A DNA stretch of 17,318 bases from an uncultured Eubacteriales bacterium (GTDB lineage Bacteria; Bacillota; Clostridia; Oscillospirales; CAG-272). The position numbers were made by a program, and so were the translations under genes. Shown in pieces: positions 5,931 through 13,562 of this stretch. Location: contig UQNQ01000031.1 of assembly GCA_900542425.1 (NCBI GenBank), positions 1 to 17,318 of the forward strand. Direction: 5' to 3'. The notes under the pieces were generated by a model, which was given only the letters and a program-made list of their open reading frames with translations, did not search any database and was not told the origin of the DNA. The number at the start of each line of letters is the position of its first letter. Position 1 is the first letter of the stretch.

Positions 5931-5959
5931 ATTCTATCACAGTTTTTCTTACAAGTCAA
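5931..5959 (-). promoter_or_regulatory. Promoter of tRNA-Ser
   Basis: On the minus strand TTGACT (5959-5954), 17 bases, TAGAAT (5936-5931), about 55 bases before the mature tRNA 5' end. Confidence 0.8.
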
Positions 5960-6038
5960 GATTTTATGATAACTTTTTTTGAAATCTGACCTCTGTCTAT
6001 GTAAATCTTAAAAAAATTCAGAAAGTTTAAAAAAAGAC

Positions 6039-6086
6039 TTGACAAATCATTTTTTTATGATAAAATAATAAAAGTAATAATTACTA
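6039..6086 (+). promoter_or_regulatory. perR-type promoter with Per-box-like operator
   Basis: TTGACA (6039-6044), 16 bases, TAAAAT (6061-6066). Right after it lies AAGTAAT-A-ATTACTA (6072-6086), a 7-1-7 inverted repeat close to the known Per box TTATAAT-N-ATTATAA. It covers the expected start site, so the encoded PerR-like repressor would block its own operon until peroxide inactivates it. Confidence 0.75.
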
Positions 6087-6107
6087 TTATTTGAAAGGCG
6101 GCATGAT

Positions 6108-6494
6108 ATGCAGCGATATTCCAAACAACGCGAGGCAATTTTTGAAAATCTGCAATCGCGGTATGACCATCCGACTGCCGATATGGTATATACGGACTTG
6201 AAACGCGATTTTCCCAATATCAGCCTCGGAACGGTTTACCGGAATCTTGCGATGCTTTATGAAGCCGGCATGATTCTGAAAATCGGAGCGTCATCTGACG
6301 GCAAAGAGCGTTATGACGGGCATGTTCAGCCTCATAGCCATTTTTTCTGCGAGCGCTGTGGAGCCGTCTATGATGTGACCGAGCATTTTGATGTCAGTAA
6401 AATCGAAAAAGAAATTGGCGCAAAGATCAATTATGCAAGCAATACATTGCGCGGTATCTGCCGCGAATGTCTTGATAAAAAAAATCATATTTAA
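6108..6494 (+). CDS. perR: Fur family peroxide-responsive regulator, PerR-like
   Basis: A 128-residue metal-dependent repressor. Residues 1-60 form the winged helix, with LGTVYRNLAML as recognition region. The second half holds all metal ligands that define PerR by alignment with the Bacillus subtilis protein: His21, Asp70, His76, His78 and Asp89 for the regulatory Fe/Mn site, and CERC (81-84) and CREC (118-121) for structural zinc. Asp at the position of B. subtilis Asp104 argues for PerR over Fur or Zur. Peroxide oxidises the iron-site histidines in PerR and releases DNA. The ribosome binding site is AAAGGCGG. It is co-transcribed with a rubrerythrin gene 18 bases later, and a Per-box-like palindrome sits on its promoter. 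Confidence 0.9.
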   Translation: MQRYSKQREAIFENLQSRYDHPTADMVYTDLKRDFPNISLGTVYRNLAMLYEAGMILKIGASSDGKERYDGHVQPHSHFFCERCGAVYDVTEHFDVSKIEKEIGAKINYASNTLRGICRECLDKKNHI

Positions 6495-6512
6495 ACTGGG
6501 AGGATTTATAAA

Positions 6513-7058
6513 ATGGCAAAATGGGTATGTAAAGTATGCGGGTATATTCACGAGGGCGATACGCCTCCGGAAAGATGTCCTCAATGCGGCGTGCCGGCGG
6601 ATAAGTTTGAAAAAATAGAGGAAAAAACCTCTTCTTGGGCAACGGAACATGTTGTTGGCATCACAGAGGGCGTTTCGGAAGATATCGTTAACGATTTGCG
6701 TGCAAATTTCAACGGAGAATGTTCTGAGGTGGGCATGTATCTTGCTATGGCAAGAGTTGCGTTTCGTGAAGGATATCCGGAGATTGGTCTGTATTGGGAA
6801 AAAGCCGCTTATGAAGAAGCGGAGCATGCAGCAAAATTTGCGGAAATTCTCGGTGAGGTTGTAACATCCAGCACAAAAAAGAATCTTGAGATGCGCGTTG
6901 CAGCTGAAAACGGCGCTACTGCAGGGAAATATGATCTTGCAAAACGCGCGAAAGCGGCAAATCTGGATGCAATCCATGATACTGTGCACGAGATGGCAAA
7001 GGATGAAGCACGTCACGGCAGAGCATTTGAAGGTCTGCTCAATCGCTACTTCAAATAA
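6513..7058 (+). CDS. Reverse rubrerythrin (peroxide reductase)
   Basis: A 181-residue cytoplasmic di-iron peroxidase that reduces hydrogen peroxide to water with electrons from NADH via rubredoxin partners. The order is reversed compared with classical rubrerythrin: the rubredoxin domain is N-terminal (CKVC at 6-9 and CPQC at 22-25, four cysteines for one iron), and the ferritin-like four-helix domain follows (about 52-181) with ligand glutamates in NGECSE (67-72), EEAEH (101-105) and AAEN (130-133) and in the EMAKDEARH block (160-168). This type is known from Clostridium acetobutylicum, where PerR represses it and it gives anaerobes tolerance to oxygen and peroxide. The PerR-like gene just upstream and a shared promoter fit exactly. 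The ribosome binding site is GGGAGG, about 10 bases before ATG. Confidence 0.95.
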   Translation: MAKWVCKVCGYIHEGDTPPERCPQCGVPADKFEKIEEKTSSWATEHVVGITEGVSEDIVNDLRANFNGECSEVGMYLAMARVAFREGYPEIGLYWEKAAYEEAEHAAKFAEILGEVVTSSTKKNLEMRVAAENGATAGKYDLAKRAKAANLDAIHDTVHEMAKDEARHGRAFEGLLNRYFK

Positions 7059-7069
7059 GATTACCTTGC

Positions 7070-7120
7070 AAAAATCTGGCAGCTATGCTATCATAATGTA
7101 GCATAGCTGCCAGATTTTTT
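7070..7120 (+). terminator. 21-bp terminator of the perR-rubrerythrin operon
   Basis: A perfect 21-bp stem (7070-7090 with 7099-7119), core CTGGCAGCTATGCTA, with an 8-base loop and a T tract at 7114-7121. It is one of the strongest terminators in the window. Confidence 0.95.
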
Positions 7121-7139
7121 TGATAGGAGTTTGATAATT

Positions 7140-7481
7140 GTGAGCAAAAAAAATAGGTTGGAATATTTTATTTGTACTATGTGTGTATTGATTACCGGAT
7201 TCATTATATATGGACTGATAGGTTCAATGGAGCCGGTCATTCACAACCAAAGAATACAATCATTTTGGCTATTTGGTTGTTTAGGTGGCTTCGGATTCAG
7301 CATGCTTTTATCTGGTATTATTCTTACTGTCCGTTTTATATCTAAACGCTCTTTTAAATTTAAAATGATTGCCTCGGTGTTTTGGATTATTACTTTTGCT
7401 TGCGCTGTATATGTCGGCATCTTGGGCTATTTCCCTTATCAAATTTACAACCTTATTAAGATAATCAAAAGTTCTGAATAG
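7140..7481 (+). CDS. Small membrane protein with three helices
   Basis: A 113-residue protein of unknown function. Three hydrophobic segments are visible: about 9-26 (ICTMCVLITGFIIYGLIG), 41-64 (LFGCLGGFGFSMLLSGIIL) and 74-97 (ASVFWIITFACAVYVGILG), with basic residues before the third and at the end. The start is taken as GTG 7140, 10 bases after AGGAG; TTG 7131 is too near that site. It begins 20 bases after the rubrerythrin terminator and has no clear promoter of its own, so expression may depend on read-through. It is closed by its own terminator. Function cannot be inferred; it may be a passenger gene. Confidence 0.65.
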   Translation: MSKKNRLEYFICTMCVLITGFIIYGLIGSMEPVIHNQRIQSFWLFGCLGGFGFSMLLSGIILTVRFISKRSFKFKMIASVFWIITFACAVYVGILGYFPYQIYNLIKIIKSSE

Positions 7482-7501
7482 CAGAGAATCGTGTAAAATA
7501 T

Positions 7502-7545
7502 ATGCACCTCTCAAAGCGTTAAGCCTTGAGAGGTGCATGTGTTTT
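7502..7545 (+). terminator. Terminator of the small membrane protein gene
   Basis: ATGCACCTCTCAA (7502-7514) pairs perfectly with TTGAGAGGTGCAT (7526-7538), followed by GTGTTTTAT. Because the stem is symmetrical it may also stop leftward transcripts from the long minus-strand operon. Confidence 0.85.
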
Positions 7546-7697
7546 ATACAAACGAATCAAATGTAATGAAAGCATTTTGCTGTGAAATTTGATACAGAAG
7601 ACATCGTTGTTTGCCGTTCCGCCGGTCTTATAAATATGTATAGAAAATAAAATCGGAAATGTATATTTTCAGTGTTTTTTTGCGTATCTGAAAAGCT

Positions 7698-8513
7698 TTA
7701 TTTTTCTTTTATTTTTTCAATCAGCTCCGCAATGGCGCCGTCCTTGCAGTGGCAGACGTGAAGTGATGCAATTTTTTTGATTTCTTCGGAGGCGTTTTCG
7801 GGACAGGCAGCAACATCTGCCGCACGCAGCATTTCCGCATCATTGTCAAAATCGCCGATGGCATAAAGTACAGCGCCGGGATATTGTGAACGAAGAAATG
7901 GGAACTGAAAGCTTTTGGAAACTCCAAGTGGCTGCAGCTCGAGCGAAAAATTACTGGAACGAGTGAGAGTAAAATAATCCGAATAATTTTTTTCAATATA
8001 TTCTGCGACTTGCAAAAGCGTCGGAGGTTTGGCAATAAATACGGCTTTGAACCACTGACAGCCGTCAAACTCTGTTATGTCGCATATCGTGGAAAGGTCG
8101 GAAATTCCCCATTCCGAAAGCTGGCGCAGTATAGTCTCGTTGCCTGACGGGACAAGAAATCCTCCTCGGACTGTCACACGAAATCCGACGTCAGGGAAAT
8201 CATGATTGACTTCACGTAGTAATTTTACCGCATGGGTGCTATCAAGATATTGCGGATTTAAGATATCTCCTGTATTTGCATCATAGAGATAGCTTCCGTT
8301 GCATAGGATACACGGCATATTCACAAGTTCCTTTAAATTCGGCAGAATATGAAAGATGTCCTTGTGATTGCGTCCGGAAGAAAAAGCAAAATGTCCACCG
8401 TGATTGATAAAATAGCGGATGGCATCAAAGTTTTTCGGATTAATGTATTCGCTGCTCCACGCAATGGTTCCATCGACGTCGGAAAATAGCAAAATATTAT
8501 GGAATGATTTCAT
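7698..8513 (-). CDS. HAD-superfamily phosphatase, Cof-type (class IIB)
   Basis: A 271-residue cytoplasmic hydrolase, probably a sugar-phosphate or nucleotide phosphatase. All four HAD motifs are visible: DVDGT (12-16, Asp12 nucleophile, Asp14 acid/base), FSSGR (44-48), the lysine of GVSK (197-200) and GDFDND (220-225, magnesium ligands). The cap between about 85 and 190 is of the alpha/beta class II type. The ribosome binding site is AAGAGG. It is the last gene of the minus-strand operon, 25 bases after rluD. Substrate cannot be predicted, as this family is promiscuous. After the stop only a weak 7-bp hairpin is seen, so termination may rely on the symmetric hairpin at 7502-7538. Confidence 0.9.
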   Translation of the reverse strand: MKSFHNILLFSDVDGTIAWSSEYINPKNFDAIRYFINHGGHFAFSSGRNHKDIFHILPNLKELVNMPCILCNGSYLYDANTGDILNPQYLDSTHAVKLLREVNHDFPDVGFRVTVRGGFLVPSGNETILRQLSEWGISDLSTICDITEFDGCQWFKAVFIAKPPTLLQVAEYIEKNYSDYFTLTRSSNFSLELQPLGVSKSFQFPFLRSQYPGAVLYAIGDFDNDAEMLRAADVAACPENASEEIKKIASLHVCHCKDGAIAELIEKIKEK

Positions 8514-8538
8514 TATAACCTCTTTTCAGGAGAGAATG

Positions 8539-9483
8539 TCAGCTCCCGTTTTTCAAAATATGAAGAAGATGGCGGAAATAAGCGGGGAGCTCACATTCAA
8601 AATGCATCAGAGTTCCCGTTCTTGGATGTGTCAGCGTCAATTCTCCTGCATGCAGGCATTGACCGGCTGTGAGGGCACCATATTTACGATTCATAGGATG
8701 CTTCATGCTGCCGTAAACGGTATCACCAAGAAGCGGATGCCCGATGTATGAGAGATGGACGCGGATCTGATGCGTCCTTCCGGTTTCGAGAATGCACCGA
8801 ATATCAGAAAGAGCTTGAAATGTCTCGATAATCTCGACATGTGTGACGGCGTTTTTTGCGTTTCTGTCTGTCACCGCCATTTTTTTTCTATTTGTAGGAT
8901 GTCTTCCGATCGGGAGATCAATCGTCCGGTTTTCTTCCATTCTTCCAATGGCAATTGCCCGATAAACACGGGAGACTTTGTGTTCCTTGATTTGTGCTGC
9001 CAAGGAAAGATGAGCCATATCATTTTTTGCGGCGACAAGGAGTCCGCTTGTATCCTTATCGATTCGATGAACAATGCCGGGACGGATGACACCGCCGATG
9101 CCGGACAAAGAGCCGCCGCAGTGATGAAGCAATGCGGAGACCAAGGTTCCTGTAGTATTTCCGGCGGCAGGATGTACGACCATTCCCTTGGGTTTATTGA
9201 CAACAATGATATCTTCATCTTCATAAACAATATCAATCGGAATGTTTTCCGCTTCGGCATGGCAGGGAACAGGCAAGGGATATTCAAGCTCTACAATATC
9301 TCCGGGACGAGGCTTGTAGTTTTTGGAAACAACAACGCCATTTGCCGTTGCATGACCGGTTTCAATCAGTTTCTGCACGTGCGAACGTGAAAGAGCGCCG
9401 TCCGATTCCGTCAATACGAGATCGAGACGGCGTCCGCTGTTTTCAGTTGTGATCACAATCGTTTTTTTGCTGATCTCCGGCAT
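8539..9483 (-). CDS. rluD: RluA/RluD family 23S rRNA pseudouridine synthase
   Basis: A 314-residue enzyme that isomerises uridines of 23S rRNA to pseudouridine. An S4 RNA-binding domain occupies about residues 17-64, followed by the catalytic domain with NKPKGMVVHP (96-105) and the signature HRIDKDTSGLL (139-149), where Asp142 is the catalytic nucleophile. The C-terminal block GRTHQIRVH is also conserved. Length and order match RluD and Bacillus YlyB, which sits next to lspA in the same way. ATG 9483 follows GGAGAGG and lies inside the end of lspA (41-base overlap), suggesting translational coupling. Specificity (which uridines) is inferred only; RluD-type is the best fit. Confidence 0.93.
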   Translation of the reverse strand: MPEISKKTIVITTENSGRRLDLVLTESDGALSRSHVQKLIETGHATANGVVVSKNYKPRPGDIVELEYPLPVPCHAEAENIPIDIVYEDEDIIVVNKPKGMVVHPAAGNTTGTLVSALLHHCGGSLSGIGGVIRPGIVHRIDKDTSGLLVAAKNDMAHLSLAAQIKEHKVSRVYRAIAIGRMEENRTIDLPIGRHPTNRKKMAVTDRNAKNAVTHVEIIETFQALSDIRCILETGRTHQIRVHLSYIGHPLLGDTVYGSMKHPMNRKYGALTAGQCLHAGELTLTHPRTGTLMHFECELPAYFRHLLHILKNGS

Positions 9484-9988
9484 TTGAAAGTGTTTCCTCT
9501 CCGTTTGTCTGCGCCGTTTGTGCTTCTTTTTTATCGGCGAAGAGCGTTTTATCGATGAATGCGATATAAATAAACATGAGAACGGTGCCGACTGTCACGC
9601 AAATATCGGCAATGTTGAATACAGGAAAATCAATAAATGTAAATTCGAGAAAATCAATGACAAAACCCCTGAACAAACGGTCTATCATATTTCCGATCGC
9701 ACCGCCGATAATGAGAGAAAGAGATAAGCCAAATAAAAAATGAAGTTTCCGATACCGATATAAAAAAATGGGGAGCACAATGATGGCAATGCCTGTAATG
9801 GCAATAAAAATCCATCGATGTTCGCTGAAAATTCCCCATGCGGCGCCGTAATTGTGGATGTAGGTAAAAGAAAAGACATGAGGGATGACCGGCACGGATT
9901 CATACAGCGCCATGTTCCCGGTGACAAGTAATTTTGTGATTTGATCAAGAATTACGGAGGCAACAATGACAAGAACCCATAAAATCAT
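9443..9988 (-). CDS. lspA: Lipoprotein signal peptidase (signal peptidase II)
   Basis: A 181-residue membrane aspartyl protease that cleaves the signal peptide of prolipoproteins after lipid attachment. Four membrane helices are visible (about 2-22, 61-77, 85-101, 131-147). The conserved blocks are LDQITK (14-19), NYGAAWG (46-52), GNMIDR (99-104), VIDFLEF (110-116) with catalytic Asp112, and FNIADI (124-129) with catalytic Asp128. A hydrophilic tail of some 30 residues after the last helix is longer than usual. The ribosome binding site AAAGGAG is 7 bases before ATG. It lies 12 bases after divIVA and overlaps rluD, the common Firmicute order. Confidence 0.97.
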   Translation of the reverse strand: MILWVLVIVASVILDQITKLLVTGNMALYESVPVIPHVFSFTYIHNYGAAWGIFSEHRWIFIAITGIAIIVLPIFLYRYRKLHFLFGLSLSLIIGGAIGNMIDRLFRGFVIDFLEFTFIDFPVFNIADICVTVGTVLMFIYIAFIDKTLFADKKEAQTAQTNGEETLSNAGDQQKNDCDHN

Positions 9989-10000
9989 GACAAAGCTCCT

Positions 10001-10861
10001 TTATTTGCCGGAAAGCACAAGCTCGGCGTTTTCATTTTCGCCGTCAATATCCAGCATAAACTGACGTGCGCGCGGCTGCTTGATTTTAGCTTCCCGCAGT
10101 ACTTCTTGATCCTCATATTCGTCAAGCAGTTCCATAACGGAAGGAATGCCGCGTGACTTTTTTTTCTTCGGCTGAGAAACCGGTTTTGACGGTATGGTTT
10201 CCTGTACTTCCACGATAGGGGCAGTATCCTCCGCCCTGACAGGGGGAAGTTCATTTGTAGCCTGTGGTTCCGCTACTTTGGTTTGCGCATCATCTGGTAC
10301 AGACAGAGAATCCAGAGAAATGCCATACTGTGCAGCGACCTCTCGTTTCAAATCGGTAACAATGCGATCCACATATTCGTCAGGCGTCAAATCTTCTTCG
10401 TATTCGTATACAGGAGAGATTTGTTCGATAAGTTCAATATGCAGGCGGTATTTTTCAAACAGTTCATTTTTGAAAGTGAGAATGTTTTGCTGAATTTCGG
10501 CAAGCGCGTTCTTCTGTGTTTCAATCTTGTCTCTGAAGTTACGCAGAATAGAATCACAGCTCGATTTGATGGAAGCAAGGATATCGTCTGCACGGACGTA
10601 AGCCTCTTCAATAATTTGGTCGCCTGCTTTTTTTGCGGTCTCAAGCGTTTGTCTGACAAGCTCCTCTTCCGAACTGAGACTTTCCAGTCTGGATGTAGCC
10701 TCGGAAAGACGCTTGGCAAGTTCGATATTTTCTCTGTAAAGATAAGAATAATTCTCGACAATGCGATTGATATATGCATCAACCTCGGATATATTATAAC
10801 CGCGTATGGTTTTTGTAAATTCCCGCTCAGAGAGCGCCTTGGGTGTGATAGGTGCTGCCAT
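10001..10861 (-). CDS. divIVA: DivIVA-family cell division and polarity protein
   Basis: A 286-residue coiled-coil protein that recognises curved membrane at division sites and poles. The N-terminal lipid-binding domain shows ITPKALSEREF (5-15) and IRGYNISEVDAYINRI (19-34), with the family GY and EVD-(F/Y) motif. Long coiled coils follow (about 35-75 and 100-150), then a low-complexity Pro/Glu-rich part with a basic cluster PKKKKSR (231-237) and a conserved-looking end. ATG 10861 is preceded by AGAGG with 8-base spacing, and family similarity starts here; a longer frame from 10966 has no such support. The charged extension after residue 185 is longer than in short DivIVA proteins. It lies between sepF and lspA. 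Confidence 0.93.
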   Translation of the reverse strand: MAAPITPKALSEREFTKTIRGYNISEVDAYINRIVENYSYLYRENIELAKRLSEATSRLESLSSEEELVRQTLETAKKAGDQIIEEAYVRADDILASIKSSCDSILRNFRDKIETQKNALAEIQQNILTFKNELFEKYRLHIELIEQISPVYEYEEDLTPDEYVDRIVTDLKREVAAQYGISLDSLSVPDDAQTKVAEPQATNELPPVRAEDTAPIVEVQETIPSKPVSQPKKKKSRGIPSVMELLDEYEDQEVLREAKIKQPRARQFMLDIDGENENAELVLSGK

Positions 10862-10940
10862 GAAAGTTTCCTCTTTCGATTTTTTCATAGAATCATACCG
10901 GATATCTGGTGTCGAATACCGAATTCCCGCATAAAACCTT

Positions 10941-10962
10941 GACGGGACAAAACTGCCCCGTC
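10941..10962 (-). other. GC-rich hairpin between sepF and divIVA
   Basis: Read on the minus strand, GACGGGGCA pairs with TGTCCCGTC (9 bp, one G-T pair) with a 4-base loop, 21 bases after the sepF stop. No T run follows immediately (AAGGTTTTATG), so it is a weak terminator at best. It may tune read-through or mRNA stability between sepF and divIVA. Confidence 0.5.
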
Positions 10963-10982
10963 TCAAAGATTATAAGTCACGC

Positions 10983-11456
10983 TCAAAACAGTGTGTCGCT
11001 TGTCAGATTAACGGCAGGAGTCGGCTGCTGCATAGAAGCATGTCTTGGTTCTGCTGCTCTGATTTGAGAATCCGCTACGTCAACGTTGCAGGGAGTGATG
11101 ATATATGTATTATTGGCGACATTTTTGAGCTGTCCATCGATGGAATAGGCAACGCCGGCAAGAAAATCAATCAGTCTTTTGGCAACTTCTCTGTTTGTTG
11201 CTTCCAAATTCAGAACTACCGTACGGTGATTGAGAAGATGATCTGCGATTTCCGTTACGCTCGCATAGCTTTCAGGTCTTACTACCTTGAGCTCAATGGC
11301 AACGGAATTGTCATGTCCCGATATATTCATTCCCGGTCTTGAAGCCGTAGAACGAGTAGGAATGATATCATCGTCTTCATTTTCATCGAGTCCGTAGTTA
11401 TCTCCATATGCATCGTCGGTGTTTACCATTCCTTTGATTTTATCAAGCAAGCCCAT
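10983..11456 (-). CDS. sepF: Cell division protein SepF
   Basis: A 157-residue protein that anchors FtsZ filaments to the membrane. The amphipathic N-terminal helix MGLLDKIKGMVN (1-12) is the membrane anchor. An acidic linker (14-32) follows, and the globular SepF domain covers about 52-130 with the typical VVRPESYASVTEIADHLLN region, then VVLNLEATNREVAKRLIDF and YIITPCNV. Length is usual. The ribosome binding site GGAGG is 6 bases before ATG. It has its own promoter (11536-11565), so sepF and the genes behind it can be expressed apart from the tRNA modification genes. Neighbours yggS before and divIVA after match the division cluster, but ylmG and ylmH, often found between, are absent. Confidence 0.96.
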   Translation of the reverse strand: MGLLDKIKGMVNTDDAYGDNYGLDENEDDDIIPTRSTASRPGMNISGHDNSVAIELKVVRPESYASVTEIADHLLNHRTVVLNLEATNREVAKRLIDFLAGVAYSIDGQLKNVANNTYIITPCNVDVADSQIRAAEPRHASMQQPTPAVNLTSDTLF

Positions 11457-11535
11457 TTTGTACCTCCAGAATAACTTTTATATAATTTGCTTTTTCAAAA
11501 CAACAGTGAAAAAGGGATACATTACCCTTTATGCT

Positions 11536-11565
11536 ATTATAACATAATCGAAACAGGAAATGCAA
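11536..11565 (-). promoter_or_regulatory. Promoter of sepF
   Basis: On the minus strand TTGCAT (11565-11560), 18 bases, then a perfect TATAAT (11541-11536) preceded by TG at the extended -10 position. It lies in the 161-base gap between yggS and sepF. It strikingly resembles the promoter at 16936-16965. Confidence 0.85.
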
Positions 11566-11617
11566 TTCTTTTTTTGAAAAAAAAGAGAATTTTTTCATAT
11601 AATTGTTGGACTTTTTG

Positions 11618-12304
11618 CTATAATTTTACAGGGGTGTTTCTTTTGCCGAAGATTCCTTCGCCGATGCGGATGATATCCGCTCCGTTTGCAAGTGCGGGGA
11701 GATAACTTCCCGACATTCCCATGGAAAGAATCGGATGCTGGATCTGCGGGAAATAAGAAGTGAATACCGTATGGCGCAGGTGTTCCATTTCTGAGAAGTA
11801 AAAGCTGTATTCCTCAGCACTGTCGCAGATGGGAGCAATGGTCATGAGTCCCGATGGAATCAGGTTTTCATAGGATTGAATCTGGTGACAGAAAGGAGAA
11901 AGTTCCTCGGGCAACACACCGGATTTTGAGGATTCCCGTCCGATGTTGACCTCGATCAGCACAGGCATACGCAGGTTGTGTTTTGATGCCTGACGGTCGA
12001 TTTCCGCGGCAAGGGATATGCTGTCAAGGGACTCGATCATGGAGACCTTGTCGATGATATATTTCACTTTGTTTTTTTGAAGTGTTCCGATAAAATGAAT
12101 TTCTGCACGGGAGTCGAGATGTTCGAAGTGGGAAATCAGCTCCTGAACACGGTTTTCCCCAAGCAGGGTAACGCCGCAATCCAGAACAAAACGGATTTCT
12201 TCCGGCGTGCGTGTTTTGACAACCGCCATGAGCTTTGCATCCGGGAAAGGGTCCATATTCTTCCGGATACGTGAAATATTTTCCCTGATAAAGTGTGTAT
12301 CCAT
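11618..12304 (-). CDS. yggS: YggS/PROSC family PLP homeostasis protein
   Basis: A 228-residue single-domain pyridoxal 5'-phosphate carrier (fold-type III barrel). It has no known catalytic activity; in other bacteria it keeps free PLP and amino acid pools in balance. The PLP lysine is Lys30 in LMAVVKT, followed by LLGENRVQEL (48-57), FIGTLQKNKVKYI (71-83) and the phosphate-binding end MGMSGSYLPA and RIGEGIFG near 195-220. ATG 12304 is 8 bases after GGAGG; a TTG at 12322 has no such site. The segment before the PLP lysine is a little short for the family. It is coupled to the preceding HlyD-like gene (14-base gap) and sits before sepF, as ylmE does in Bacillus. Confidence 0.94.
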   Translation of the reverse strand: MDTHFIRENISRIRKNMDPFPDAKLMAVVKTRTPEEIRFVLDCGVTLLGENRVQELISHFEHLDSRAEIHFIGTLQKNKVKYIIDKVSMIESLDSISLAAEIDRQASKHNLRMPVLIEVNIGRESSKSGVLPEELSPFCHQIQSYENLIPSGLMTIAPICDSAEEYSFYFSEMEHLRHTVFTSYFPQIQHPILSMGMSGSYLPALANGADIIRIGEGIFGKRNTPVKL

Positions 12305-12318
12305 AAAGTCTTCCTCCG

Positions 12319-13545
12319 TCAATTGATAATTTTTCCGTCGTACAGATTTTTTTCTCCTATAATGATGAGATCATTCAGCTTCAAAACGGGATTTTCCGAG
12401 GGACTTTCATAAGAATCCGAAATGATATAATAACCGTTAGCCTCCCATAAAATACTGACCTCCCGCAGTCTCGCCGAACCCTCGTCGAAAATATAAACAA
12501 AGGTGGCGCCGTCAATGACACGCACCTCATCCACAGGAATGCGGTAACCGCTGTAGGTTGTTCTCACAGCCTCCATGCGTTGGCAGCGTGTGATATCAAA
12601 GGAGCGGGGAAGGGTGGAGGAGGAAAAGGTAAGCAGCGCGTTTCCGTTTTCATCCGTTTGTTTGGAAACCAACTGCATCCGGATGGTACCGTTGTAGCTA
12701 TTGTCCGGGAAACGACAATCGTAGGTGTTGCCGGCGGTGAACCCATCCGCACTTTCTTCCGTTGTTTTGCAGACATAGTACCAGTGAAAATCGGTTATCA
12801 GTGTTCCGACGGCATTGGTTGTCACAGAGGGTGTCATGGATATGAGGGTATCAAAAGTTTCAAATGTAATGGTTTGTGCGGCGGCAAGTGTAAATACACT
12901 TTCATATCCGTCAGTATCGGAATAAAAATATCCGGATGATGGAGCAACGATGGATTCAGTCGGTGTGCCGAGAGAGGAAATCAAAATATTTTTCTGTGCT
13001 TCCAATGCAGCAATTTCATCACTATAATCGGATTTGCCTGAAATAAGAAGGTTTTTTTTCGCCATTCGCGCCAGAAGTTCATCTGTAAGTACACCGGCGG
13101 CAGCAGTATCTCCGGAGGCGTTCAGCCCGAGAATCCGATAGGAAAGCAGATCAATCTGCTTTTGCACTTCCTCAAGGGTATTGCCGGAAACAGAAGTACT
13201 CGTTCTTAGAACATCGATTTGTGTGCGAAGAGATTCCAGCTGGTTGGCAGTATCTTCACTGCCGAACCGGTAGAGATTGGCAACAATACTGCCTGTTGAG
13301 ATTTTTTCTCCGTCATAGTAAGGATAATCCCGAATTCCCGAGGCGTTGCAGGTAAGAACGGTTTCGTCTCGAAAAAGATATCCCGTGAAAGTTTGAACGT
13401 CATCTGCCGTATCCGGTCTGACTGCAAAAAGCTGTACATCTTTTTGCAAACTCAGAACGATATGATAAAAGATATAAACGACGGCGAGTGCACAGAGAGA
13501 TACAAGAATGATTTTTTTATATAAAGGTTTTATATGGATTTCCAT
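12319..13545 (-). CDS. HlyD-like membrane-anchored envelope protein
   Basis: A 408-residue protein with one N-terminal membrane helix (about 11-32) and a large outside part. The layout resembles periplasmic adaptor (HlyD/RND membrane fusion) proteins: the two halves of a lipoyl-like barrel (about 78-92, DGEKISTGSIVANLY, and 199-215, IVAPSSGYFYSDTDG) flank a helical hairpin (about 96-195), and a beta-rich domain fills the rest. Similar proteins occur beside yggS-sepF in Clostridia, and no efflux pump or ABC gene is nearby, so classical export is not supported. A part in envelope or division-site assembly is an inference from the neighbours. The ribosome binding site GGGAG is 6 bases before ATG. 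It lies 17 bases after miaA. Confidence 0.75.
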   Translation of the reverse strand: MEIHIKPLYKKIILVSLCALAVVYIFYHIVLSLQKDVQLFAVRPDTADDVQTFTGYLFRDETVLTCNASGIRDYPYYDGEKISTGSIVANLYRFGSEDTANQLESLRTQIDVLRTSTSVSGNTLEEVQKQIDLLSYRILGLNASGDTAAAGVLTDELLARMAKKNLLISGKSDYSDEIAALEAQKNILISSLGTPTESIVAPSSGYFYSDTDGYESVFTLAAAQTITFETFDTLISMTPSVTTNAVGTLITDFHWYYVCKTTEESADGFTAGNTYDCRFPDNSYNGTIRMQLVSKQTDENGNALLTFSSSTLPRSFDITRCQRMEAVRTTYSGYRIPVDEVRVIDGATFVYIFDEGSARLREVSILWEANGYYIISDSYESPSENPVLKLNDLIIIGEKNLYDGKIIN

Positions 13546-13562
13546 TCTGTTCTCCCTTTCTG

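Noticed and set aside
6291..7016. 241-codon open frame antisense to the PerR-like and rubrerythrin genes
   Set aside because: Both genes on the + strand have clear motifs and ribosome binding sites; the reverse frame is a codon-usage shadow without a family.
8755..9390. 211-codon + frame opposite rluD
   Set aside because: No ribosome binding site or family; rluD on the other strand is certain.
10283..10942. 219-codon + frame opposite divIVA
   Set aside because: Shadow of the coiled-coil coding sequence of divIVA.
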